A stretch of DNA of 64,000 bases from assembly GCA_029237695.1 (NCBI GenBank), contig CM055277.1, positions 42,442,242 to 42,506,241 on the forward strand, written 5' to 3'. Positions within the stretch are counted from its first letter, which is position 1, and each line of letters begins with the position of its first letter. Shown here one piece after another: positions 54,100 through 64,000 of the stretch. The position numbers and the translations under genes are program-made. A model generated the notes under the pieces. That model was not told where the DNA came from and did no database searches. It saw only the letters and a program-made list of their open reading frames with translations. This stretch comes from Conchocele bisecta (lineage: Eukaryota > Mollusca > Bivalvia > Lucinida > Thyasiridae).

Positions 54100-54420
54100 A
54101 GCCCATTTCATCAACATTGCAAAGTATACTTTAGTAGCAAAGTATACTTTAGTAGCAAAGTATACTTTGCGGGAGAAATTTTCAATTTTTTGAAACATTT
54201 ATTAATTTTTATTATACTGAATTTATTACATTATCACAGCCATTTAATGGCTGTGATAATGTAATAAATTCAGTATAATAATTCTGCATACTTTTAATCA
54301 TGAAATATATGCATTTGTTAGTTCTATATGAAATAATGCATTTCAGGAAAAATAAATGATTACTCCCTCAAAGTATAATTTGCTAGTAAAGTATACTTTG
54401 CAATGTTGATGAAATGGGCT
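54100..54420. mobile_element. Palindromic MITE with perfect TIRs and perfect central palindrome
   Basis: The ends 54100-54132 (AGCCCATTTCATCAACATTG...) and 54388-54420 are perfect 33-bp inverted copies. Centrally, 54211-54243 and 54247-54279 are a perfect 33-bp inverted pair around a TTA loop. Near the left end an 18-bp unit (AGTAGCAAAGTATACTTT) is repeated three times. No ORF. Such perfection suggests a young or homogenised element; read-through RNA would form a long hairpin. Confidence 0.88.
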
Positions 54421-54424
54421 CCAG

Positions 54425-55249
54425 ATAAGGAATTTGACATTGGGTACTGTTACTCCATACTTTTGAAATCAATTGGGTATTCTCAATTTTCAATTGGGTA
54501 TTTTAAAAACGTTACCCCATCATTTTTTTTCAATTGGGTATTTCCATATTTTGATTACAAAAACCGATTCGGAAACAAATCGTACTAATTTATGTATTAA
54601 TGGTACTGTTTTGTTATTGATATAATTAATTGAAGCAGTATTATACTTACATGTGCTTCACTTACTTATAAGAACACCAAAATGATTAGTTCAAGTTTTC
54701 AATGATTCCAAGTACATATAAGTAACTGTTACTGGAGTAATTGGGCTTATGGCATTTGTGACCAGTGTAGTTCCAGATCTGCTAGCACACTTATAGTTAT
54801 AAGTTATGTAACAAGCAGTATCATGTATTCAAAAAATCATGCGAGATGTTTCATTATCTGAATGACAAACAGTGCATACGCTGATCAAGAATGCTTTGAT
54901 TGGCAGATTGATCTTTGCAACACGCGATCCATTTATTTTTTTTGGCTGACCATGTTTGACAGCAATTCATCAATAATGTCAATCACGATTAATTTGGTGT
55001 CTCCACACACCGAGCTCAACAAAATGACTGTATTATGCCTTGTGCAATGGATTGAGATTCGACCTTTTCATCGGTCGTAAAATAAATCGAAATAAGGTTA
55101 ACATTGGTGGTGGACTTTTGCAATATTTTTTCTTCCACGTTTGTTTGTTGCGGCCGCCATTTTGTTGCGAAAAAATCTGACATGATCCGATTGTGTTATT
55201 TAAAGTGTCTATCGCTACTACGATTCCCGCTCCCGCCAAATCCTGGAGT
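54425..55249. other. Gene-free stretch
   Basis: Short 'caattgggta' words recur at 54.47-54.54 kb. A copy of the 'gggcttatg...gtgta' repeat lies at 54.74 kb. No exon was seen. Confidence 0.35.
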
Positions 55250-57245
55250 TCAAATCGAATACACCTGAAGACTGGTTTTCAGCCATTATTCTTCTTCACA
55301 CGAACCGCTTGGCCCATGGTAGCCAAACTTAAATGTTATGGTCCATGGGTGAAGCCTTTTCAGATTTGTTAAAATGGAGGTCATCGCTAATCCAAGATGG
55401 CTGCCATCTAAAAATAGCATAAATTCTTAAAAAATCTTCTCATGAACCGCCAGCCGGATTTCGACGAAACTTGGTAGGAATGAACGATGTACAATGCTCT
55501 TTCAAAGTTGTTAAAATGGTGACCCCCGGGGTAAAAAATGGGCGTGGCCTGTGGGGTCAAATTGGGGTCAAAAATATAATCCAAGATGGCCGTGTCTAAA
55601 AATAGCACAAATTCTCCGGATTTCGACGAAACTTGGTAGGAACGATCGATGTAGAATGCTATTTCAAAGGTGTTATAAAATGGTGGCCCGTGGGGTCAAA
55701 TTTTATTTTTGACCAAATATGGTCATGTCTATATCAAATCGAAGGTATCAAAGAGATGATCGCTCTGGTACATTTTTTTGTCGCAATTGGATGTCATCCA
55801 AGATGGCCGCCGACAGGTCAAAAGGTCGTTCTTTTAATAAAGATTTCCAACGTCTTGTTCTCGTGAACCGCTTGGCCGATATTGGCCAAACTGTTATTGG
55901 GTTAAGCCTTTTCATTTTTGTTTAAATGGTGGTCATCGCGAAATCAAAGATGGCCGCTGTTGAAAAGGAGGTAAAATTCTTAAAAAATCTTCTCGCGAAA
56001 CTTGGTATGTATGATCGATATGGTCATGTCATATCAAATCGAAGGTATTGACGAGACGGTCACTCTGGAGCTTTTTTTTGTTGAAATCGGGTAATTACGT
56101 CATCCGAGATGGCCGGCGAAAGTCAAAAGGTCGTTCTTTCAATATAGATTACAAACGTCTTCTCGTGAACCACTTGGCCAATATTGGCCGAACTTCACAG
56201 TAATGGTCAGTGGGTCAAGCCTTTTCATTTTTGTTAAAATGATCATCGCAAAATCCAAAATGGCCGCCGTTGAAAAGTAGGTAAAATTCTCAAAAAATCT
56301 TCTTCTCACGAACCGCTAGGCCGATTTCGACGAAGCTTGATATGACTGATCGATAGTTGAAGATGTTTCAAATTCCTTCAAATGGTGGCACCCGGGTCAA
56401 AAATGGGCGGGCAGGAGGGGTCCAGTAGGGGTCAAATGTTAAATTTGACCGAATATGGTCATGTCATCTATCAATTCGAAGTTATGGACGAAACGATCAC
56501 TTAGGAACATTTTTTGTCGATATCAGATGATTACATCATCCAAGATGGCCACCGAAAGGTCAAAATGTCGTTCTTTTATAAGAGATTTCAAACGTCTTCT
56601 TCATACAAACCGCTTGGCCATTGGTAGCAAACTTCGCAGTTATGGTCCATTGGTAAAGCCTTTTCAGTTTTGTTAAAAAATTAAATGGCGGTCATCGTTA
56701 ATCCAAGATGGCGGCCGTCTTAAAAAATCACGAACCACCAGACCGATTTCTACGAAACTTGGCAGAAATTATCGATGTAAAATTCTTTTTCAAATTTGTT
56801 AAAATGGTGACCCCTGGGTCAAATAGGGGTCAAATTTCATTTTTGACGGAATATGGTCTTATAATATATCCAATCAAAGGTATTGATGAGGCGATCGCTG
56901 TGGTGCTGTTTTCTTCGAATCGGATTATTACATCATCCAAGATGGCCGCCGAAAGGTCAAAAGGTCGTTCTTTTATTAGATTTCAAATGTCTTCTTCATA
57001 CAAACCGCTTGGCCATTGGTGGCCAAACTTCGCAGTTATGGTTCCATTAAAATGGCGGTCGTTGTTCATCCAAGATGGACGCCGTCTAAAAATAGCATAA
57101 CTTCTTAAAAAATCTTCTCACGAACCACCAGATCGATTTCGACGAAACTTGACAGGAATGATCGATGTACAAGGCTTTTTCTAAGCTGTTAAAATGGTGA
57201 CCTGGGTCAAAAATGGGCATGGCCCGGGGGGTCAAATAGGGGTCA
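55250..57245 (-). repeat. Family-G repeats, several tandem/nested copies
   Basis: Repeated words are 'gaaccgcttggcc', 'aatccaagatggccgcc', 'aaaatcttctcacgaacc', 'tttcgacgaaacttgg', 'gaccaaatatggtcatgtc' and 'gaccttttgacctt' variants, all inverse to the copies at 17.7, 32.3 and 4.5 kb. About 4-5 rounds of roughly 400-500 bp are seen. One site (about 56706) reads CAAGATGGCGGCC exactly. Open frames here (60-130 codons) have no conserved content. Confidence 0.65.
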
Positions 57246-58000
57246 ACTTTTTTACGGAATATGGTTATATAATTCATAAAATCTAAGGATTGCAATAAAA
57301 AGTAAGCTGGAAGCATCCTGTTGTGGTCTCCAAACCTCTCAAAGTTGTGTAAGATATATCTGTACATATCGCGAGACAACTCCAACGCTGGTGACTTCTC
57401 AAGTTTGGTGCATTGACATTTTGTGCCTGTCATGGGCTTATTTTGATGGGCTTATTTTGACCCTTCCAGCGGTCCTATAATTCCTATATGTTTCAGTCTT
57501 TTTCAAAATGTCCTATAATATCCTATATTTTGGGCAAAATTCCTATAATTCCTATATATTTTTTGGGTAAGCAAAAGGTTGATTTTTCTTTGGTTAAAAT
57601 AGAACTTTTTTGTTAAATTTGTTGCACTAAATTCATCATGCAATTTAAAGGACATCCATAAGTATTTATTAATGTGATGTTGACATCATTTCAACAAAAT
57701 TAATTTATGTAGTACCATGATGTGTGCCAATTCATTCTTAATTGTTTTTAAAAAATCCCTTTTTTAATGTAATAAGTTAAGGTGAATGACTTATTTGCAC
57801 AAATAAATGATTTGTGGTGGAACGCGGCTGGCTAGAAGGGGTGTTGGGAGGCCAGATATAGTGTCCTATATTTTTTTGAAAAAAATCCTAAATGTTTTTT
57901 CACTGTGCTGGAAGGGCTGGTAGTGACAACTTTACATACCAGTATTTGCTCGATTTTTGTGACATTGCACAGGTGATCGATATAGGGCCATCATGGCCCT
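57246..58000. other. Unassigned frame and 'cctataattcctata' repeat
   Basis: A minus frame at 57433-57290 (KCQCTKLEKSPALELSRDMY, then HNFERFGDHNRMLPAYFLLQ) looks coding-like but has no clear splice sites or known motif. It may be a captured exon piece. From 57.46 to 57.56 kb the word CCTATAATTCCTATAT recurs. Confidence 0.35.
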
Positions 58001-58006
58001 CTTGTT

Positions 58007-58086
58007 TATTAAATTTTCGACCACATGATCTTTATCAAAATAGTATGAAAATGTATCGGCAGTCCTATGTCCATAGTGTAGCAGTA
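58007..58086. repeat. Inverted repeat partner of 62.25-62.32 kb
   Basis: ATTAAATTTTCGACCACATG to TAGTGTAGCAGTA matches the reverse complement of 62246-62322 with one substitution and a 6-bp insertion. Confidence 0.85.
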
Positions 58087-58272
58087 GTCTTCACAAAAAA
58101 CTTTTCAAACCACTGGCCCTCCGGGCCAGTCAACTTCCCAAAGTTATTGGCCCAAACAAAATTTTATTGGCCCGAAAAATTATGCGGTACTATGTATAAA
58201 TATAATATTATCATAAAAGTATATATATATATCTTCCGACATCTCCATCTGGTCATCATCTCTGGATTGGTC

Positions 58273-58377
58273 TCAAGATATCAATGTTTTATAAACTAGA
58301 TCTTCCGACATTTCCATCTCATCATCATCTCTGTCTTGGTCATCATCGTTCTCATCACTGTCACTCTGACTCAATAC
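58273..58377 (-). CDS. Second exon of a possible acidic microprotein gene
   Basis: After TTTTGCCATTGTAG the exon reads VLSQSDSDENDDDQDRDDDE, then MEMSEDLVYKTLIS and a stop. It joins in phase 0 to the exon at 58739-58807, giving a 57-residue, strongly acidic protein with no membrane segment. A near-duplicate of its DQDRDDDEMEMSED-coding segment lies just beyond the stop (58.22-58.26 kb). It may instead be the N-terminal end of a longer gene. The function is unknown. Confidence 0.42.
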   Translation of the reverse strand, partial: VLSQSDSDENDDDQDRDDDEMEMSEDLVYKTLIS

Positions 58378-58397
58378 CTACAATGGCAAAACAATTG

Positions 58398-58554
58398 CAG
58401 GGCCGTAGCCACGTTGAGGCGAACCGAGGCAGTTGCCTCGGTAGAAATTTTGCATATTTTTTTTTTTACGATGCGGGTCGCGCTAAGCGCTCCCACTGGA
58501 TACACGCTTCATAAGATTTGCCTCGGTAGATTTTTACCTCTGGCTACGGCCCTG
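58398..58554. mobile_element. hAT-like MITE in the intron of the microprotein gene
   Basis: The ends are CAGGGCCGTAGCCA and its inverse TGGCTACGGCCCTG, flanked by AATTG on both sides (58393-58397 and 58555-58559). The CAGGG start suggests the hAT group, but the visible duplication is 5 bp rather than 8, so the group is uncertain. The interior repeats GCCTCGGTAGA. It lies 18 bp upstream of the splice acceptor on the minus strand. Confidence 0.65.
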
Positions 58555-58738
58555 AATTGTGTTAGTAAAATTTATATCACTGACACAGCTCTTTGTGTGT
58601 TACACATTACTGGCAGGACATTTGAATTCAATATACCTGTAATTAAAACTAACCTAACAGTCGGCACATTAGACTATATAGTTCCCTGGACTACCATTTA
58701 GAAATTGACTAATTTTCTAGTTGGCTCAACAAAATTAC

Positions 58739-58807
58739 CTGACACTCTTCTGTGGCCACTTTTTCATCACACTCTGTTTCTGCTACACGTTTGTAGCCAA
58801 CTCTCAT
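58739..58807 (-). CDS. First coding exon of the possible acidic microprotein gene
   Basis: The ATG at 58807 begins MRVGYKRVAETECDEKVATE and ends ECQ at CAG before GTAATT. It joins in phase 0 with the exon starting at 58377. Upstream, AAAGGTAAGTTGG near 58.95 kb could be the donor of a 5'-untranslated exon. Both splice sites and the phase agree, but two short exons are weak evidence. Confidence 0.42.
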
Positions 58808-58809
58808 AA

Positions 58810-59596
58810 TGACGGAGGAAATTCATAACACAGTGACCTTCTGTCGAGTACTCGTACGTTTATTTACACAGGAAGCGTCCGTCGATACGTTACTGTCACG
58901 ATGTAAATGCCATGATCTAGTTCCCGGCTAAATACAACCAACTTACCTTTATTTGATATTGACGAGGGAACCAGCATATAGCGGCTGGTTCATTCGAGCC
59001 AATTCAACTCGCCACCGAGATCGCTCTTGACATTTCGCTTTGTCCATGCTGAATCGTTTGTTCGTATCGGTGAAATAAAAAAATGTGTAATAATTTCCAC
59101 AATATAGTTCCACTTATTTCCTTTTTAGCCAGGTTTTTAAAAAACAAATTCAGGCTATTGGATTGGCGAAAGCCGGGCGGGCGGCGTCCACAATCGATGT
59201 TAAGTTTTCGTGTTTGAGTCCATTTCTTTGTTATTGTACCACCTAGGACCACCAAACTTTCACAGCTTCATAACCAAGGGGTGCCTACCACATACAACTA
59301 TCCAACATGTGACCATTTTTTTTACCTTCACCTATTATTTCTACGTAATTGACTTAGCCATTTACAACGTTAACTTTTTAACGTACGTCTTGTTAAAGTT
59401 TTTTGGTTAAAACTTTTTCGTTATACTATATCTCTGCAACTGCTTCGCCCATTACCTTGAAACTTCACATGGGTGTTTATCATCATCCATATTTTCATTC
59501 TAACCCCCAACCGTGCGGCCCCTGTGCCCAATGTCAAGGTCAAATTACTTTGAATTTTTTTGTTAACGTTTTTTCGTGCACTAAAAACACATCATT
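58810..59596. other. Presumed 5' flank and dispersed repeats
   Basis: Repeats near 59.17-59.55 kb include 'gaaagccgggcgggcggcgt', 'tgaaacttcacatgggtg' and 'aatgtcaaggtcaaatt'. Open frames on both strands near 59.0-59.9 kb are repeat readings. No exon was found. Confidence 0.4.
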
Positions 59597-59785
59597 GTCG
59601 CACCCGCTTGGGGAAAGCGCGATATCGTCGGCATTTTGGCATACGTCCGTCCGTACGTCCGTACGTCCGTGTGTCCGGTTAAAGTTTTTTCGTTACAGTT
59701 TTTCCATCTACTATATCTATTTTTTTAGTGTCCATGCCTCGCCCCAAGGCGCGACATGCAGGCCACGGCCATCTAGTCTACAAAA
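59597..59785 (-). mobile_element. Short pearl/HINE-like element without tandem core
   Basis: A hairpin at 59599-59623 (TCGC-ACCCGCTT / AAAGCGCGA), a CCGTCCGTACGTCCGT microsatellite (59647-59671) and, at the other end, AAGGCGCGACATGCAGG form the unit. The end's inverse begins ACTAGATGGCCG. GTCGCGCC and GTCGCACC are the matching subterminal motifs. It is a core-less version of the architecture. Confidence 0.6.
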
Positions 59786-60294
59786 AGTGGGTATAATTAT
59801 GTTATCCAAGTGTCTATGCTTGGAAAAAACCTGGCCTTCGTGGCTTTGCCTCGTTTCTTGTTTATTAGTAAATCAGTTCCGTCAGTGCCGTAACTGCAAA
59901 TTCTGAGGACACCCGCCACTGGGACGAACTTCTTTGGTGACTACTCGCCGTACATGGACTGGTATAGCGACATGAAGAAAAGTACACGCTGAGAACGGTG
60001 CGTCGTAACAAAAAATACACACGTTACCTCGTGTACAACGATGATAAGACTGGTTGCCGGTCGTATGCTCCACACGTTACACAAGAACATGTTGAATATG
60101 AGGAATGTGCTACTGGGGACCAGTTTACGATGCTTCCGGATAGAAAATAATAAACAAGACGAATTTGGGTTTCGCATATTTTGAATTATGCTGAAAATTT
60201 CTACTGGTCCGCCGGGCCTGCCAGCTTCTGAACTTTACTTGCCCGCTGGAAATTTTACTAGCCTCGGGGCATCGGACCAGCGGCTAAATTCGAA
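59786..60294. other. Gene-free stretch
   Basis: Overlapping frames on the minus strand (59.88-60.18 kb) lack motifs. Nothing else was recognised. Confidence 0.35.
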
Positions 60295-60564
60295 GACTGT
60301 AGCAGTAAACCGGATGTTATGAGCCGGACGTGAGCCCAGGCCATACGCACCACGATACACCACTTGTGCGTCATGATCCCACAATTCGACGCACAGTCCA
60401 GGCCCGTACGACGTCAAACCTATCTCATGACACCCGATACCAGAAACATGAATATCAAAAATATTCGCGTTTCCAGCATCGGGCCGCATGTGGTAAACCA
60501 AGAATGCGATTGACGCCGCTACCTTATGTAGTACAAAAATGTGGGATGTTCGTTCCCATTCTTT

Positions 60565-60990
60565 TTATCCAATTTTCTTACGTGAGAAGACGAAATATGC
60601 GTCCTTCGCTGTACAGCTTCTGGAGGACAGCGACACCCACGTCATGATCACCATGGCCCAGGAAGTGTCGCAGTATGGGCTTGTTTTCATTTTGCAAACA
60701 CACATCGCGGAGATGTTTGTCCATGAATTCGCGCAATGAACGTTCTGTCTGCCCCACGTATACAATCTTGTTGCACACGGCTTGCACGTCAGCACATACA
60801 CTATGTTTCTGTCCTTGCATGTAACATTGCTTATGGGCTTGTAGCTCCGCAGTCCGCTGGTATCCATTACTGTGTCCGTATGCAGGTAGCAACATGTTCT
60901 ACATGAACACGGTGCAGCGGTTGACCTCACTAATCTGTTCGTTTTACCATGTTCTAGTATGTCTGAGGCATTGGATACCAGATATAACCC
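60565..60990 (-). pseudogene. GIY-YIG endonuclease domain, minus copy
   Basis: HGKTNRLVRSTAAPCSCRTC, NVTCKDRNIVYVLTCKPC, then after a frame change IVYVGQTERSLREF and DHDVGVAVLQKLYSEGR. V-Y-x-L-x-C...Y-V-G-Q-T-x-x-S-L is the GIY-YIG core. The RT part is missing. Confidence 0.68.
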
Positions 60991-61011
60991 ATTGGTGCCG
61001 ACAAGGAGGCA

Positions 61012-61895
61012 TTGGATACCAGATCTAACCCGTTGGTGCCGACAGGCTATATGCTCAAGATGATAGAAACGGCACATACGAAGAAGGTGTTTGCTTATGG
61101 ATTGGGTATCCGGGTTAAACAGATATGTGAAAAGGAGTCGGACTATAAGATACAGCGCAGTGATTTGAAAAGGCAGCTAAGAAAGAGGGGATATAGTGCA
61201 TCATTAATCGAGAGACAATTACAACGCGTGGATGTAATGGATAGGGCGGACAAACTTGTGCCAACACAGAGATAATGCAATACTAAGAAAGTTCCCACGG
61301 TTCTTACATACTCCAGATTACTCCCAGACATCAGATATTGGCCAAACACCAGAATGTACTAAATACATCTGGCCGTATGAAAGAAATATTTCCGGATCCA
61401 TCTCTACTTATGTTCAGCTGCAGGCGAGACAAAATATAAGTGAGATACTGGTACATGGTAAAACAAACAGATTAGTGAGGTCAACCGCTGCACCGTGTTC
61501 ATGTAGAACATGTTGCTCCCTGCATACGAACACAATAATGGATAATAGCGGTCTGCGGAGCTACAATCCCGTAAGCAATGTTACATGCAAGGACAGAAAC
61601 GTAGTGTATGTGCTGACGTGCAAGCCGTGCAACAGGACTGTACGTGGGGCAGACAGAACGTTCATTGCGCGAATTCACAGACGAACATCTTCGCGATGTG
61701 CGTTTGCAAAATGAAAACAAGCCCATACTGCAACACTTCCTGGGCCACGGTGATCATGACGTGGGTGTCGCTGTCCTCCAGAAGCTGTACAGCGAAGGAC
61801 GCATATTTCGTCTTCTCGCGGAAGAAAATTGGATAAAAAGACTGGGAACGAACTTCCCACATGGGTGTAATGTGAAGTGTAACATTTGAATTGGT
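61012..61895 (+). pseudogene. Penelope pol C-terminus: RT linker and GIY-YIG, plus copy
   Basis: The first frame has TKKVFAYGLGIRVKQICEKE and SDLKRQLRKRGYSASLIERQ, the segment after the RT thumb. A later frame has VHGKTNRLVRSTAAPCSCRT, DRNVVYVLTCKPCN, then GQTERSLREFTDEHLRDVRL, PILQHF and NWIKRLGTNFPHG to a stop. Frames change at least twice and the RT catalytic core is absent (5'-truncated). It is on the plus strand, unlike most coding remains in this window. Confidence 0.7.
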
Positions 61896-62245
61896 GTTTT
61901 GATCTGGACATATTCAACCTGTTCAACATGATACTAGAAACGCTAACAATCCCGTTACTGGTGTCTGGTTGAAAGTTTTTTTTTGTACTACATAAGGTAG
62001 CGGCGTCAATCGCATTCTTGGTTTACCACATGCGGCCCGATTCTGGAAACGCGAATATTTTCGATATTCGTGTTTCTGGTATCGGGTGTCATGGGATGGG
62101 TTTGACGTCGTACGGGCCTGGAATGTGTGTCGGATCGCGGGATCATGATGCACAAGTGGTGTATCGTGGTTTCGTGGTTTGACGTATGGCCTGGTTTCGC
62201 ACGACGTCATGACGTCCTGACGTCCGGCTCATAACATCCGGTTTA

Positions 62246-62322
62246 CTGCTACACTATAGGGCTGCCGATACATTTTCATACTATTTTGATAAAGATCATG
62301 TGGTCGAAAATTTAATAAAAAT
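62246..62322. repeat. Inverted repeat partner of 58.0 kb
   Basis: Reverse complement of 58007-58086. It starts at the outer edge of the Penelope plus copy (TACTGCTACACTA) and extends 65 bp beyond it. Confidence 0.85.
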
Positions 62323-62329
62323 AGTGACT

Positions 62330-64000
62330 TTAAAACAATGTGTATTAATTTATTGATTGATTGAACTGGGTTTATCATCTGTTATACAATGATAGATATC
62401 CCCACTTTCCTTGAATACATTATGTGATTTAACTTGGCAAGTTGCATCTCATTGGCTTCGTTTACTACAGGTGTCAAAGTGAAGGATATAGAGATAAGTT
62501 TAATCTTTCACTTTTTGACAATTTGAAGAGTTTGAAAAACTTATAAATGAGCCAAAATATTACTAACAATATTCAAGACACAAGTTAAGTCCCATTACCA
62601 ATTTAATATACTATTGTCTGTTCCACGAAATGCTGCCCAAGATTTATTGCTGTAAAAACACTCCAAGCTGCTTATTGTTTTATATAAAACGATGTAAAAC
62701 TATTTTTTAGAAATGAGCCTACTTTTTATTTCAAGAAAATCCGTTCTAATAACAAAGTTATTTCGAATAAACAGTCATGGATGGGCTTTTGCCTTATAAA
62801 TTCATTTCACTGAATTTTAGTTGTTGACAATAAAACAAGAAACTGCTATTGTAATAATCACTTCCGGTAAACAACAACAACTATTATTGCGAACTGAACA
62901 CAAATTCTTAATAAATTTGTTTATTAACATCATTTTCTGGCATATAGCTTAAACAATTTGCATCAAAATATATCAATTAATCATTTAATCTTCATATATT
63001 TAGCGAATATCATTCATCCATAAGGTTCCAAGTCGATCTGATACTACTGCTAATACGTCGTAATGTATTGTAAATTGTGAATGCTAACGAACTTGATTCG
63101 ATTAACCTGGTGACCTTCACCAACCAATCAGCGTTTAGTAAACCAAGTTGTCCGCCGGAAATTCGTCCGGCAAAGAAACTGGCTCACAGGAAGTGACAGT
63201 ATACTTCCGCCGGAAATGACGTATATATGGTGTTCCCAAGTCATACCATTAGAGAATGTAGATTTACACCGGTGTCGATGTGTGAGGATATGTGCAATTA
63301 ATTTTGCGTGGTAGGAACAGCGTGCCAACCTCAGCTTGGCGTTGTCAATAGATACGAAAGCTGTAGCAGATGATGATGACATCATGTTGTATTTTGACCA
63401 AATTCTCTGCATTTTCTTCTGGAATTCTTGTACGAACACCGAGAAATGGAGGCTCGATTCCTTTATTTTTCAACCTGGCAAGATTTGCTCTCATAAATAC
63501 AAGGTTAGTGTCTTTTTTTTAAGGATGAAACCCAGCAAGCAGTTCGATGCTAGAAAAATGTTGAAAATCTGACCGCACGTGATATTTTAATATTGCAACC
63601 CTGCATTCAATTCTTGATTTATGGCTATTACTTCATTATAGGACCGAATTTCAAAAAATAAAAAGATGGCTCATTGCTAAATTTTGCTGAAAAATGATTT
63701 TATGCCAAAAAATAAGAGTTTTAGGGTGTTTAAATAGGTGTAAAATTTGGGCAGGTTAACGTGAAACAAACAGTAGGTAAATTTCAGATATTGTTACATG
63801 TAGTACCATTTACTCTTTAATTGCAAACATGTCAGTGATAAGGGGGGGTGAACGTATATACCCTAGGCACATTCTCAAAAAGTTATGAAAATACAAATAT
63901 AATTTTTTCTTGTTGGAAGCAGGACGGGCGGGTGTTTCGTTGATGGAATGGCAAACAGTGCAGATCCTCATCAGACTGTGTGGATGCACAGGCTGATCTG
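62330..64000. other. AT-rich flank with promoter-like site; otherwise empty
   Basis: Around 63.20-63.24 kb lie a TTCCGCCGGAA palindrome (ETS-like half-sites), TGACGTA and TATATA in close order. A plus frame downstream (63336-63572) starts with TTG rather than ATG and contains AAATACAAG/GTTAGT, so it could be an exon. The support is weak. The last 60 bases are an inverse copy of the 'gatcagcctgtgcatcc' repeat at 42.42 kb. Confidence 0.3.

Larger units (their letters stand above)
60295..62255. mobile_element. Penelope-type fragments, head-to-head inverted
   Basis: About 60298-60985 (minus) and 61440-62250 (plus) are inverted copies, including the non-coding tails (GTAGCAGTAAACCGGATGTT at one end, its inverse at the other). 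The plus copy has about 120 bp (61.86-61.98 kb) that the minus copy lacks. The unique centre holds the RT-linker part of the plus copy and a 46-bp direct duplication at about 60968-61047. Penelope elements are known for partial, sometimes inverted, end-to-end copies (pseudo-LTRs), which this resembles. Confidence 0.72.

Noticed and set aside
57892..58299. 135-codon plus frame
   Set aside because: Spans a dispersed inverted repeat and antisense of the acidic exon region; no motif.
63336..63572. 78-codon plus frame near the right end as a gene
   Set aside because: Starts with TTG, has no upstream ATG in frame, and the antisense frame is equally open; only a possible exon.

Overview
The window looks like accessory, repeat-dominated chromosome from a bivalve mollusc (species not assignable). 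The reasoning: eukaryotic split exons with GT/AG sites; pearl-type elements (tandem core, ACGG-like microsatellite, 3' hairpin), a class first described in bivalves; and a mix of DIRS, Penelope, Gypsy, piggyBac, mariner and Mutator-like (MULE) remnants. I see no rRNA, tRNA gene, CRISPR or prokaryotic operon, and no intact autonomous transposon.

Layout. 0-7 kb: pieces of a minus-strand MULE-transposase-like gene (exons near 6.9-7.1, 2.8-3.4 and 0.9-1.1 kb) whose introns are filled with satellites and pearl-type arrays. 7-14.4 kb: a TIR element, a long fold-back element, (GATT)n-tailed SINE-like repeats, another pearl-type element and a deleted mariner. 15-21.4 kb: a decayed minus-strand gene with a tyrosine-recombinase-like (Crypton-like) core, an acidic exon and a Myb/SANT-like last exon. 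22.05-27.41 kb: one nearly full-length but mutated DIRS retrotransposon with inverted terminal repeats and an internal complementary region. 27.5-33 kb: minisatellites and thin intergenic DNA. 33.3-37.3 kb: a 109-bp satellite array with higher-order structure; a second small array lies at 16.5 kb in the opposite orientation. 37.8-45.7 kb: isolated exons, two self-complementary arrays and a TIR element. 46-48.3 kb: a broken piggyBac transposase with an internal 34-bp repeat expansion and a SINE-like insertion that has a 12-bp target duplication. 48.8-53.4 kb: a C2H2 exon, then a Gypsy integrase split by a pearl-type element that itself carries another. 54 kb: a palindromic MITE. 55.2-57.2 kb: repeats rich in CAAGATGGCCGCC. 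58.2-58.8 kb: a possible two-exon acidic microprotein gene. 60.3-62.3 kb: two Penelope/GIY-YIG fragments head to head as a large inverted repeat.

The most interesting pattern is structural. Several element families with unrelated sequences share one plan: a 5' end like ACAAGA or ACTAGAT, a 9-11 bp subterminal motif, a tandem core of 0-6 units of about 160-190 bp, a GGACG-type microsatellite, and a 3' hairpin whose stem is the inverted copy of the 5' motif, often followed by an A-run. This fits non-autonomous Helentron-type (HINE) elements. Many of the unrelated core units contain one TGACCTTGACC block, a nuclear-receptor-like site, per nucleosome-sized unit.

All coding calls were made by eye from reading frame, splice signals and remembered family features. 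No search was run.
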